DNA of 64,000 bases, taken from NCBI GenBank assembly GCA_023653785.1, contig JAMKCH010079093.1, positions 344,549 through 408,548 on the forward strand. Reading direction: 5' to 3'. Below the pieces are notes generated by a model. The model worked only from the letters and a program-made list of their open reading frames with translations, was not told the DNA's origin and ran no database searches. Shown here piece by piece: positions 11,175 through 23,192 of this stretch. The stretch comes from Ophioderma brevispina. Lineage: Eukaryota; Echinodermata; Ophiuroidea; Amphilepidida; Ophiodermatidae. The translations under genes and the position numbers were made by a program. Position 1 is the first letter of the stretch. Each line of letters opens with the position of its first letter.

Positions 11175-12696
11175 CTGTAGTCTATAAGCTGCCATCATCA
11201 GATTTTCCGTTCGTTGCACCCAATTAGTGATTAATTTTCCCATATATCACCTTGAAGGGGATGTCCCCCTGACTAAGTTTAGGTATGTTTTCCGCCCCGA
11301 AAAGCTGCACGTTAGCGTGTCCTGTCCATTTCAAAATGGCCGCCATTGTTTTATGTAAAACCGCCATTATAATTTCATTACAGATAGAAATTTTATCCAC
11401 GACTACACGAAACCAAGTTTTTAACAGCATGAAGGGGCTTAAACATCTAGGCGTCCAAGATGGCCGCCGCAAGGAGGCATATTTTGCTAAATGAACTTAA
11501 AATGGCAAATTGTTGAAATAAGAACCTGGGTGTGATATTTTGGGAGCTCCAACAAGAATTTATGGCATTTATATTTTACGTACAGGCTTGTTTTTTAAAG
11601 ATGGCGGTGATTATATTCGCTTTAGGGTACGTAAATCAGGAAGAAAAGCAGCCCTACTCATCTTTTCGACGTTAAAAGCAACACTTTCTAATAATGACCC
11701 TAAATCATTTCCAAGATGTAAAAAATATTGACTTGTCCTAGAGAGTGCCGTTACTATAGCTGGTTAATACTTGGGCCATATAACGTAGTTTAAAGTGACT
11801 CTATAAGAGTTCATAGGAAGACAACAGCTCATATCAACCTGATACAATAAAATCATAATAAATGAGTGTGGACTGTATTTAAGGACTACTCAGTGACGTC
11901 ATAGGTGTTTTCCAGTAAAAATAAAAAATATGCTTATGAAGAAGTGAAACAATTGTCCATATGTAGGAGGAAAATTTAAATATGGTGACCTAAGTTTCTT
12001 TCGAGAACATCAAGTGCTATCTTTGTTTCTGACTTGTACTACAGGCTCCTTCTCTCTCTCTCTCTCTCTACTGCCTAGATCAGCTTCCTTCCCAGCGTCA
12101 ACTAGTGTTGAGTGATCTGCAATTATCCAGAAGTACGAGAGAAAATTGCGGGAAAATGTTATCAATAGTTTTCGTTATGATTCTTATTATGTCGAAAAAG
12201 ATGTGCAGGGGTGTTTTCTTCTTGATTTATGTCCCCCGGAGCAGGTATAACTGCCGCCATCATGAGTTATGATCATGTCCGCAATACACCAATGTCAGTA
12301 AATCTCTTTTTGGTGCTCTAAAATATTACTCGCATTCTAACCCCATCTATTTGGCAATTTTAGTACATTTAAAAAAACATGCCTCCTACCGGCGGCCATC
12401 TTGGACACTTAAATGTTTAAACCCACATCAGGAAGGTAAAACTTTATTTCGTTTAGTCCTGGATAAAATTTCTATCAATAATTAAAATACAATAGCAGTT
12501 TTTCATAAAACAATGGTGGCCATTTTGAAATAGGCAGTACGGGAGGCAGTACGCGCTAATGTGCAACTTTTCAGGGCGGAAACATACCTAATCCTAGTCA
12601 GGGGGACACCCCCATCAAGGTGATATATTAATCACCAGGTGGGTGCAACAAACTCGAATTTTAAGCCCCGTATAGAAACTGGCTTATGGACTACTG
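11175..12696. mobile_element. Foldback element FB1 (long terminal inverted repeats)
   Basis: The left arm (about 11175-11715) and right arm (about 12140-12696) are reverse complements over ~500 bases, with a ~425-base spacer. Outer ends read CTGTAGTCTATAAGC and GCTTATGGACTACTG. Inside them lie GTTGCACCC/GGGTGCAAC, GGGGGACAYCCCC and AAAATGGCCGCCATT-type palindromic motifs. The duplicate region (24605-24635) reads straight through with only ~10 bases at the site, so it is an insertion in unit 1. No transposase frame is present, making it non-autonomous. The subterminal CACCTGGTGATTA stretch is shared with FB2 at 23193. The target duplication is unclear. Confidence 0.8.
12049..12069 (+). repeat. 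(CT)n microsatellite in FB1 spacer
   Basis: About ten CT units sit in the spacer between the two FB1 arms. No function is assigned. Confidence 0.85.
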
Positions 12697-14247
12697 ACTT
12701 TGTACTCTTTTTATTGGGAAAGTAACGTTTGAATTCCCTGAGCTTGTAGTTACTACACACACAAACACACTTAAAAATACGGGGGTCACATGCATCGACT
12801 AAAAGTAAAATAACCCTACGGTTACATATATATATAACTCTTTTCGTTGTCATATTTAACCCTAAATTTAGTTGTTTTTTGCTCAAATGGTGTCATTTTA
12901 TTTTTAGTGATTTGACCCTGTATTTTTTGTAAAGGCACTATCAAAAATCAGAATTTTGCATGTCTGTAACAATTATAGCTATCCTAACATACTCTGCAAG
13001 TGCTAAGACTGAAAGCAGCCTAATAAGGACAAATTTGGCTATTTCAGTCATTACTGTCCGTACGGACACTAACTCCAACACGTAATTGAATGAGATTCCA
13101 ATCTTGATCAGTACTGTTTGCATCATTTTCATAATTTTTTTTTCAGTTTTAATAAAACGCATGCAATGCCTACATACTTATCTTCATTTTAAGTACTATT
13201 CCTGTAAATTTCAATATTTTGACTCTTTCGCCTGAATCACTTGTATGTCTATAGACTGACACTTATGTTTCATATTGACCCTCCCTGTCTTTGCCTCCCA
13301 TTACTTCGAAGCGAGTGAAGCTTTGAAAAGGCAAAACTCTGGATTTCTAAAGGCCTGCCGGTGGGAATTTTTATACTCTGGTATGTAGCTTTACTGACTT
13401 GATTCCTGCTTAAAATCAAACCACTGCGCATTCGTTTCGTGTTGTGTGCTATTTTGAAATGTCCATTGTTTATGAAATGGAATAGGTTTGTGGCCAATAC
13501 CCACAACCGTGCCACTTGAATGGAAAAAATGGGGGGAATATGTTTCTGATGTTCCTGGCGCATGACATCATTGAGTGGTTTGTACTGTATGGTTTTTGGT
13601 GCGTAATAAGACAAAATGTTTTATGGTAATGTCCAAGAAACATATAACTCTCACGAAAAAGTTAATGATTTCAGATCTACTGTATATTGCTTTTATTTCA
13701 CCATTGGTGCCTCGTGGACAAAATCTGAATTGGGCATCGCACAAACATTCCTATAAAGACCCACTAAATGCGAGTACTTAATTTTAAAATTTTAAAATGG
13801 TCCATCTGGTGTATACACTAAATATGGCTTTCTTTGTACTAATTTCACTTGTTGCTTGCGCAATATGTGCTCTGAATATATTATCGCTTTCATTGTCATC
13901 ATATATGATATAATATTATCTTAAACGTTTTATGTTATATATTATAATCGCTTAAATATTATGCATATAAATCGTCTAGACGTGGTGGAATGGAGATAAC
14001 CTTCATTAAAGCACAAGAGGGCGAGAACCACAATATCATCTCACAAAGTGTAACCCTCAATCTTTAGGGTAAAATGCAAACCGTTAATGAATTCAGCCGT
14101 TAATATCGCATATTTTAGCCAACTTGTGAATTTTCAGCTGCACGTATGAGGAACGTTGATATATTCAAATTATGGAATTATGGAATAAAGCCACACTGCC
14201 CATAGCAGTGTCCGGCACTTGATCAGCATACTAGGGTTGGCGGTAAA

Positions 14248-15599
14248 GGGCCATTCTTCGGTCACGTTTGTGACCCAAAAATGGGAAATTTTGATTTTCA
14301 ACCCAATGCTGTTTTGCCAATATAATCAATCTGTTATTATTTTTGGTATAATGAGTAACCTTTGGTCCAAACCTAACCAAAAAATAATGGTTCTGCTTTC
14401 GCCAGATTGGTTATTTTGTCATGAGGGGCAAATAAAGTTCGGTCACGTTTGTGACATCAGACAAAAGGAGTTTTTAGAATTCAAACTTTAACTGTAAAAT
14501 TCTGTGATTATTTGAATACTCACATTCTTATATTTAATTCAGAAAGACATTGGTACTTTGTCATTACAACAATGTTGGTAATTAAAAGTACAAGCAAACT
14601 TTATTTGGTAATTAACAATTTATATCACTAAGTACGGTCACGTGTGTGACATTGGTGGTTACGTGTGTGACATCTCCATTGACTTATAACACAAAATTGG
14701 TTACCATTGTTAATGTGCACCAAAAACGAAGTTGTAATAAAATCTTGTGTATTTCCATATTCTCAACTATCTCAAACATTTTCATGACAATGTCATCAGT
14801 AATAACTTGCAAAGAGCAATGCAACTCCTAGTGTGTAGATTTCCTGTGTTGAAATAGTGCAAGTCTGCAAAATTTGGCAACTTCACCCCAAACTTTCAAA
14901 GACACATGGAAATCAAGTTTAAGCCAGTCTTATTCAAATAAACTGTTGTTATCTTGCTTAAACCGATCATATTCAAATTTTAAGTGATAATCAAAGTTAA
15001 CACTGCTACCATTTTGAATATGACCACAAATTTATGCCCTTGAATTACTAAATTGGCGAGTGCCGGTCATGTGTGTGACAGTAGTTAGCACATCAATAAC
15101 TTTTGAAAGAAGAAAGATCTAAACCATTTACTATGTATAATGGAAGGTACATATAAACTGGCTTTTGACATGAAATATGAACATTACTGAGACAGGGTTT
15201 TCTAGTAATAAAAACTTCTTTGTCTTTTGGTCACGTGTGTGACATACCAAAGTCAATTAAAATTCTTTGTTAATTACTTGTCTATTTCCTATAAATTTGT
15301 AATTTTTTCCACATAATTTTGAAGTCCACGCAATACTTTAGGCAGTATATCAAACAAAATTAATAGCTATTCAGTATAAAACTTAACAAGCAAAATGGTA
15401 TGGTATAATAATCCCACTTTTTTATCCCAAAATATTAAACACGTTCATTTATGCAAATGAGGGTGTTTGAGTTGAACATATTGTTTAAAAATATAGTGCA
15501 GGAAACTTGGAAGGATGGTTAACGTGATAATGTAAAGAAAAATTGAAGTTAATGGTATTTCAAATTTATCAAAAGGTTTACTTTTTTGAAGAATGGCCC
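14248..15599 (+). mobile_element. Non-autonomous DNA transposon with GTCAC/GTGAC dyads, copy 1
   Basis: The ends are perfect 12-bp inverted repeats, GGGCCATTCTTC at 14248-14259 and its complement at 15588-15599. They are flanked by TAAA at 14244-14247 and 15600-15603. The paralogous empty site at 28952-28955 has a single TAAA in matching flanks. Six 15-bp motifs related to GGTCACGTGTGTGAC start at 14260, 14441, 14636, 14657, 15065 and 15229. Each has 5-bp arms GTCAC/GTGAC (some imperfect) around a 4-bp centre. The first abuts the terminal repeat, as transposase-binding subterminal repeats do in many DNA transposons. Short ORFs inside are not conserved in copy 2. I cannot assign the superfamily from a 4-bp target duplication and these termini. 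Confidence 0.9.
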
Positions 15600-15639
15600 T
15601 AAAGGGTATTCACGCTACGTAAGGTAGCACGGCGTGTTG

Positions 15640-15910
15640 GCTGCATTTTTGCCATAATGTTGTCTAAATTTATTAAAATAAACAAATCATACAAATCATG
15701 GCAAACTTCAGGAAGGTAGTGTGTGGATTTTTCTTGCGATTCCTGAATCAAAGCTATTAGTTTCCTTTTTCGTCTTCTTTCTGTTTTTATCTTATTTTTT
15801 TGGTGTATCCTAAGCCCATTAGAAACCAGCATACAGGATTTGAGAGATGCGAACGGGACTGCAGGTTTTCTTATCGCTTTACACTACGCATAGTCTTATT
15901 AAAATTCATA
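15640..15910. other. Copy-1-only insertion of ~270 bases
   Basis: Unit 2 runs directly from a CCGTGTTCAATTTTGATAAACC stretch (near 28980) to GTGATCTACAATCATC. Unit 1 has ~270 extra bases here, including a C/T-rich tract on the plus strand. Nothing coding or RNA-like is evident, and the ends show no convincing inverted repeat or target duplication. Confidence 0.5.
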
Positions 15911-16002
15911 GAAACCCAAATTAAAGGCCAGTGATCTACAATCATGGAAATAAATAGAACATTTACCGTGCACTATTTGCTACATTGCTCACCGGACAAG
16001 AG

Positions 16003-16144
16003 TTAAAGGTCCCCTACCCGATTACAGGAAATAAATTGATGAAGGGTCATCATCAATATACTTTAATTAAAAAAATCACAAACTATTTTTCGGTTTAATA
16101 CTGTTAACAAACTATATGTTAGCTTGTAACATGAGTTTGGTAAT
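16003..16144 (+). mobile_element. TTAA-ended MITE, left part only
   Basis: It begins TTAAAGGTCCCCTACCCGATT and corresponds to the left half of the complete element at 29101-29387. The right half has been replaced by the LINE fragment that follows. A related complete element is at 47650-47992. Confidence 0.6.
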
Positions 16145-16804
16145 ATGATTATCAAAATGGTTAAAACTGCCAGTCAACGACTAGGATTGCTCCGTCGAGC
16201 TGCACCCTATCTAGGGACAACTGAAAGGGCTGTTATATATAAATCCATGGTTCGATCTAACATGGAATATGCAAGTTCAGCATGGTGTGGAGCAACACCC
16301 ACTTCACTTTCCAAACTAGATTCAATCCAGAGACGTGCCATTTCCATCATTGGTATCCTGAGAGTGGGCTCACCACTCGATCACATCCAACCACTTGGTC
16401 ATCGCAGGGCAGTTGGAATTGTCACTCTTTTCCACCGCATGTTTTATGGACAAGCACCAGATCTCCTCAGCCAGCTGCTACCTGAGCTGCTTTCAGTTGA
16501 TCCTCGCCTTAGGCGCTCAGTCAGGTCTCACGACCTTGCTGTGAGAGTCCCAAGGTCCAACCTGGCCTCCCACAGAAGATCATTTCTCCCATTCTCTGTA
16601 GGCTTATGGAATGCCCTTCCTGCTCATGTAGCAGCAACCTACCATTCCCCAAAACCCACAATCAATGTTGGGGAAATTGGCGAGACTGCTGATGACAATA
16701 CACTGGATGAGGGAGAGGGGGAACAGTTTTCCGAAAAACTCGTTCAAAGTGTTCCAATAAATTATTTTCAAGATTGTAGGCTTAGTGTACGTGTGCGCAG
16801 TTGA
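16145..16804 (+). pseudogene. Jockey/CR1-type LINE reverse transcriptase, C-terminal end
   Basis: Residues 1 to about 168 match the C-terminal region of non-LTR reverse transcriptases. The frame opens with ASQRLGLLRR, followed by VIYKSMVRSNMEYASSAW, then LDSIQRRAI and the closing LPFSVGLWNALPAHV. This part follows the palm catalytic motifs, which are absent, so the element is 5'-truncated and inactive. About 50 further codons (from 16650 on) read into duplicated flanking DNA shared with 29455-29630, giving a chimeric frame that should not be taken as one protein. Unit 2 lacks the LINE piece, so it is an insertion or replacement specific to unit 1. No 3' UTR or poly-A tail is seen. Confidence 0.85.
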
Positions 16805-19668
16805 ATTGCATACGATGAATTTTGGGAAAAATCATCAGCTGCGCCTTAACTTTACTATCGATAAAGTAATCCTTTTATCACTAACCTGGTTATCCTCTCA
16901 GCGCTCCACACATTTTTGTTCCTTTTACAAAAAAAATTACAAATACCTTTCAGAAACTCACCCTTTTAATTAACGAAATTTCCATAATTCCATAAGTACT
17001 ATGACAGCTTTACACAGAGCACAGCTAAAGGTATGCATGCATTCCATGATCTCCGTGTATTTTTAAGAGCTTTGCAACAAACTATCAAAATAATAATATT
17101 TAAAAAACTGAGATCTATCTGTCTTAATCATTCCTTCGCTCCAACTCTCCCATACTATAAATCAAACAGGTATGTTAATCATACATTTCCTCTTATTGCA
17201 TTTTAGTGTGAAGGTTTTATACAGAAAAAAATCAAGGATCCTCACTGTATTTAAGACTCACCATATCCCAAAATTGCACTGACTGGGAGATTTCCGCAAT
17301 GCTATAGCCAGGAGTACACTTAAGAACCTCCTTATTAGATGCACTTTTACACATTATTTATAGCACTGTTTCGGAGGACGTTGGAGTGTTCTAGAGGTCA
17401 GAAGAACTACTCTTACCCACTTACGAGTTAGGGTCAAGAAAACATTGCAAGTATGGATTGAATGTTAAAAGCTGACTGTAAAACAGCAAGACTATAGAAC
17501 AGCAAGCCTTTTTTTATCTGATCAGTTGAGTGTTAAATTTTTGACCCCATTTTTTGTGCATTTTGCCCGGAAATTAGGTATTTTTGAAGCTCTCCAAAGA
17601 TGTGACTAAAAGGCAACCCTTGTGAGATTTTTGTGCTTAAAATATGGGAACAAAAATACCGACCGACCACATTTTATTTTATCCATTTTTTAGTCTAATA
17701 CATACTTACTGGATTTTTAATCTTTTGTTATACAACTGGACTCTGGTTTCATAGTATTGAAGATAAAATATAATACAATGAAATCTATCCTCGATAACAT
17801 CGCAGATCTTACATAATTCTTCCATTAAGAGGAATATTATTGTATCTTCTTATTCCCAATTGGGGTCACATCCGAATCTAACAAAGCAAGGCACGACGAT
17901 TGAGATCTTTTCATATTATACTCAGGAAATCATTAACTGAAATTGACGATTTAAATGTTATATGTCATAAGTTTGTGTAATCCAGGATCAGACCATATAG
18001 ATCCCAAGGGGTCAGAAACACAAAGGCAGACGAGCAGAGTGGCCAGATATAACAGGCGGTCAATCAGATGAATGAAACGATTCGAAAAAACAAGAAAAAA
18101 TCAAAGAAACAATCAAGGAAGGCGGGGCACTGAAAATAGCGTTAAATACAGTATATTATAATAATAATAATATGCATAAATTAGTGTCAAGACGACTGTC
18201 TTATAGCCTAAACGAAACAATATACACCATTATTCTCGTCTTCAGCATTCAGCAGCGTTTAAGCACACTACCATTACAAGACTGTACAGAAAGGATTTTC
18301 TACAGGGGGAACTATTCGAGACCAACAAAATGAAAACAAATTAATGCCCGACGGTTTTTATCGACATTCATGCCCTATTCTCAAGTGTTGCTAGGGTTAT
18401 TAAGTTAGTGTGGACAATTTGAAAGTGAAACGTGGATTTCGGGCAGAGATCCGGGGCCCTTAAGCACTCCCTCTAAAAGAAGGGAGAAGCTGCATAAGCC
18501 CGGATACTACTATCCAACGCAAGAAATTTTGAAGTTTTGAAAGAGCCGACAGAATTCATTTTATCGCTCATGCACAATGATTGAGTACGTATTATCCTTT
18601 TGTTTTCAACGCACCTGATTTTTGCCGATACACGGGAACAACGTTCCCTCGCCGGTGGGAGTCTGGGCCTGCTTAAGGACCTCAGGAAATTCAGCTAATG
18701 GATGCTATCTGAGAGCATTTAGGAGCTATTTTGAACACATAAAGTGGTATATTCTGATAAGAGCTCACCCTGGCCACTTTTATGCCATATGGCAGGACGT
18801 CCCGTCATAAGTCAATTTTACCCCATAACTAGATCGGAAGAGAGACGTAAATATCCCAGGGGTACATTTATCTTGAGTTACTATATCACATTGGTATCAC
18901 GTCAGGACGACGGGTCTTGACAAGATAACAGCACTTCCACGTTGAATGCGTGTTATGGGCATATACGTTGAATCAACATTGACTTTTTATATTACGATAA
19001 TGGGGACTATAAAATTAATTAATCCGACAACTTTTTCATTCTTAAAATTTGTAATAATTCTTGGGGATGGGGGATGAAAATCTGACCTTAGAATATGAGA
19101 ACCTATATCTTTCCATTTGAAAAAATGGCACACAGTTGGAAAATGCGCACAAATTGACATTGATTGGTGATAACAATTAAATTATACCTTATAAGAGTTG
19201 CTTCAGCAGCATTGGAGATTATGGCCGACTTGTATTCAACGTTAGAGAGTTAGTATTTTATGGAAAACGATATAGTGAAAACTACATTATTTTTACTGTA
19301 TAAGTTTCAATATATATTTAAAATTTGAAATTTGTGAAAGCAAGTATTGACATTTATTAAACTGTAAAAAACTGTAAAAATATCGTAAACGGTTTTGAAA
19401 GAATGATTTTTAAGATATTCAACAAACATGACCAAATTGATTTTTATCGAGCAACTCACTCACTCCTTTACTCTAATGTCACAGATGGACTTAAGTGATG
19501 GCCCTCAATGTATTCTGGTACGAGTACTCGTGTAGGTCTGATTTATTTGAATGTAAAATCGGTACCCTATTGGTTGGTCTACTATTGTCTTCCTTGTGTT
19601 GGTCTCAATATGCCCTCTCCAGCTCTCTAGATCTTTGCAATGTCCATGCACTGTTAAAACGTGGATTA

Positions 19669-20935
19669 GGGCCATTCTTAAAAAAGTAAACCTTTTTGAT
19701 AAAAAATGAAGTTAATGATATTGCAAATTTCTTTATATTATCACGCTAACCATCCTTCCAAGTTTCCTGCATGATATTTTTAAACAATATGTTCAACTCA
19801 AACCCCCTCATTTGCGTAAATGAACATGTTTAATATTTTGGGATAAAAAAGTGAGATTATTACACCATTTTGTTTCTTTAGTTTTATATTGAATAGCTAT
19901 TAATTTTTTTTTAAATACTGCCTCAAAATTATATTGAAAAAATAACAAATTTATAGGAAATAGACAAGTAATTAACAAAGAATTTTAATTGACTTTGGTA
20001 TGTCACACACGTGACCAAAAAGACAAAGAAGTTTTTACTACTAGAAAACCGCTGTCTCAGTAATGTTCAAATTTCATGTCAAAAGCCAGTTTATATGTAC
20101 CTTCCGTTATAGAAAAAATGGTTTAGATCTTTTTTCTTTCAAAAGTTATTGATGTGCAAATTACTGTCACACACATGACCGGCACTCACCATTTTAGTAT
20201 TTGAAGGACATAAATTTCTGGTCATATTGAAGAAGGTAACAGTGTTAACTTTTATTATCAGTTAAAATATGAATATGATCAGTTTAAACAAGAAAACAAC
20301 AATTAATTTTAATAAAGACTCGCTTAAACGTGATTTCCATGTGTCTTTTGAAAGTTTGGGGTGAAGTTACCAAATTTAGCAGACTTGCACTATTTCAACA
20401 CAGGAAATCTGCATACTAGTAGTAGCATTGCTCTTTGCAAGTTATTACTGATGACATTGTAATGAAAGTGTTTGAAATAGTTGAGAATTTGGAAAGATTT
20501 TATTACAACTTCATAAATTTGGTGCACATTAACAATGGTCACCAATTTTGTGTTATAAGTCAATGGAGATGTCACACACCTAACCACCAATGTCACACAC
20601 GTGATCGTACTTAGTGATACACATTTATTAATTACCAAGTAAAGTTTGCTTGTTACTTTTAATTACCAACATTGTTGTAATGACAAATAAATATATGTGA
20701 GTACTTAAATAATCACAGAATTTTACAGTTGAAGTTTGAATTCTAAAAAAACCCTTTTACAGAGGTCACGAAAGTGACCGAACTATATTTGCCCCTAATG
20801 ACAAAATAACCAATGTGGCGAAAGTGGAAACATTATTATATCAAAAGTTCAGATTGGTTATATTGGCAAAACAACATTGGGTTGAAAATAAAAATTTACA
20901 ATTTTTAGGTCACAAACGTGACCGAAGAATGGCCC
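19669..20935 (-). mobile_element. Non-autonomous DNA transposon with GTCAC/GTGAC dyads, copy 2 (inverted)
   Basis: This is the same element as 14248-15599 in reverse orientation. The terminal repeats are GGGCCATTCTT at 19669 and GAAGAATGGCCC at 20924-20935. It is flanked by ATTA at 19665-19668 and 20936-20939. The paralog at 7826-7829 is the empty site, with one ATTA between matching flanks. Six dyad motifs start at 20002, 20166, 20571, 20592, 20765 and 20909. The last, GTCACAAACGTGACC, directly adjoins the terminal repeat. Over the parts I compared by eye the two copies agree at roughly nine bases in ten, with indels. No transposase is encoded. Confidence 0.9.
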
Positions 20936-21019
20936 ATTACAAGTTTTAATCTTGTTGGTTGAAAAGGCCAAGAACAAAGCAAGTTTCTCTCAGAACACCG
21001 CGCGCATTTTGTTGGATTC

Positions 21020-21580
21020 CCAAGAAAATCTATGATTCTATATGCAGAATAAACAACAAAACACAAAAGTAACCAAAAAAGAGAAACTTCTGATAATAAG
21101 CCTACATAGACTAATAAAGCAGGCAGAATTGGAAATAAAGACACCAGTTGGCAGGCCATACAGATCCACGGACCAGAATAGCAAGAACTCAAGTCAACAT
21201 TTCTCTTTTAGAAGAGCAGTTGTGGTAGATCCAACGATGAACGTTTGGTAAAACACGGTGGCAGGAATCTCTCGAGGTCTTTCTTAAATAGAAAAAACCT
21301 GCAAAATCTATTTATTTTCTTTTTAAGATGGAAGCCAAGTGTATTCATGTTGCATCATGCATTCCAAGTGTTCTAAGGCAGTAATCGGACCAAGTTGATT
21401 TTGCCCTCTCATAATTGATGAAACATATCTTTTGTTTTACGTATCGGATTGGAATGAAATAATGGTATATTAAAGCTTATTTTATTGGCTTTAAAGGGAC
21501 ACCAAACAGAGACCCATGCGTATTTTACCTGTGATCAAAATGTCGTCGTTCCAGGTGTTAACATTTTTGGGACAGCCTGT
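21020..21580. other. Unit-2 segment without clear counterpart
   Basis: It lies between the end of block c similarity and the start of block d. In unit 1 the same interval holds the pyrimidine microsatellite and a SINE instead. A stretch at 20957-21015 (AAGGCCAAGAACAAAGCAAG and ACCGCGCGCATTTTGTT) resembles 7880-7912 and 63308-63350, so it looks like part of a dispersed repeat. No coding signal. Confidence 0.45.
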
Positions 21581-22499
21581 ACGCCCTTACATTTGATTTA
21601 CAATGTTTATGCACAATTACTTAAAATGCCTCACTTCGTGTCTGTGCTGATGAGAATACCAAGACGACACCATGATTATTGGGCATTGCTGACCTGATAA
21701 TTTCACCGTCCCATTTATCAATATCAAATCGTTACCACTTGTGCAATGCGCAGTAAATACAAATCTGGATTAGGACAAAAGTTTCCTATTGATTTTAATC
21801 GGCAAGTGTACTCATAAAAAGCCACACAGGGAATCTTGATATTTTGAGATTGTTTAGATATTTCTTTGTAATGATTTACTTTCCACATTCACCACGGAGA
21901 TTTTCACTGTTCAAAAGATCTAAGTTCCCCTAACATTTTTGTAAATAACTCAAAATATACTTAATCATTTTTTAAAATTCTGAAAATTGTGTGCTGAAAT
22001 TTTTGTGAGCGCACATGATTCCATTCTTTATATATCCGTACTATAAATATCCATACCAGTAACCCACCAGAAAAGACATTTTCCTTAGCAATGACATGAA
22101 ATATTTTGTATTTATTTTGAAATTTCTATTTTAATCTTTAAAATTTGCTAGTTAATTTATAAAGAAAATGTAAATAACTGTAAATTTTGGACAAAACTAG
22201 TTTTGACTTAGACCAGTTTTAACATATGGACCTTAGAGTCCAAGGTCCGTATGCACAAAAAGTTAGACCAGGTTTAATGTTAGGTCATGGTATTTGACAT
22301 GTTGACCCAATGGTAGCTAGGACACTCTCTCATGGGGGACACTCAGTTTCTTTACACCGGTCTCTTTTGTGCATACGGACCCTAATGTTTCGAGACCCAG
22401 CTGAGTATGCGGAATAGTCCCTGCAAGCTTGACCCCGGTGATCCCATAAGTTTTCAAATGGGTTAACATCTGGTTATTTAGGTCCGTGTGCTCTATTCC

Positions 22500-22905
22500 A
22501 TCATCTTCAAGAAATTTGTGCACAACCGACTCTATTCAGGAGAATTAATTTATTATTTATTTCATCATTTCAATCTTAATTAAAAACACATCCAACAAAT
22601 AAAAATATATAGAAGATTGAAGAGCAAACAACCAACTATCCGACTAGAGAATGGAGTCAGTATACGACATGGAGCCGACTACGATATCCATATCTCCGCA
22701 GGAGAGGAGTAGATACATGACAAACAACATTACCACCAAACATTACGATAGCAAAGGCGCATGTTAAAGTATTTCAATCCATTCATAATTAAGCTCTCAC
22801 ATCAAAACGGGTTGAAATATCGACGCCAAACTTGAAAATTGTATATACTTAAATCGGGCAATCCTCCTTTAAACACTCAACTCTCCCCTCCAAAGGTTTA
22901 TATTA
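22500..22905. other. Unassigned spacer between blocks d and e
   Basis: AT-rich sequence with no matching counterpart in unit 1 (9990-10640), where the interval is also unassigned. I see no gene, RNA or bounded element in either. Confidence 0.4.
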
Positions 22906-23192
22906 ACATAAAATATATATTAAAATGTACATAGCATCAAATTTTAAATTTTAAAATTACATTAAAAGCTTTCGACAGGATTTTATTCAGGATGAATTTA
23001 AGTCAATAAAAAGAATAAAGTACATGTCTCTAAAGCCACCCAACGATTTTCAACGCTCATACTCTTGTAAGAGCAAAATAAAGTTATATTTAAATAACTT
23101 GTACAGTTTTTGATACTAAACGTCACAAATGTCGCATATGTCCTTTATTACGAGATACGAGATGAATCAACATTGCATATCAAATGCTATAG

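Larger units (their letters stand above)
5975..17690 (+). repeat. Tandem segmental duplication c-h, unit 1
   Basis: This ~11.7 kb unit is followed immediately by its second copy (17712-30556) in the same orientation. Matching pieces are 5975-7940 with 17712-21020, 9035-9990 with 21580-22500, 10640-10960 with 22905-23192, 11010-11174 plus 12697-13265 with 24415-25190, 13270-14247 with 25195-25250 plus 27553-28955, and 15600-17690 with 28952-30556. Gaps in one copy are explained by mobile elements in the other. No open frame longer than ~100 codons is conserved between copies, so I see no host gene in it. Confidence 0.9.

Noticed and set aside
11455..11470. YY1-type binding site (AAGATGGCCGCC)
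   Set aside because: It differs from the consensus AAGATGGCGGC by an extra C and recurs as part of the foldback repeat, so a regulatory call is not justified.
14219..14491. 90-codon ORF beginning at the dyad transposon left end, and a matching minus-strand ORF at 20905-21192
   Set aside because: The frames start outside the element and shift at indels, and no transposase motif is visible.
18829..18840. AGATCGGAAGAG, identical to the start of a common sequencing adapter
   Set aside because: The surrounding bases align with the paralog at 7020-7060 (AGGAGCAGCGACTTATAATCCC against ATCGGAAGAGAGACGTAAATATCCC) and the adapter does not continue, so it is genomic and coincidental.
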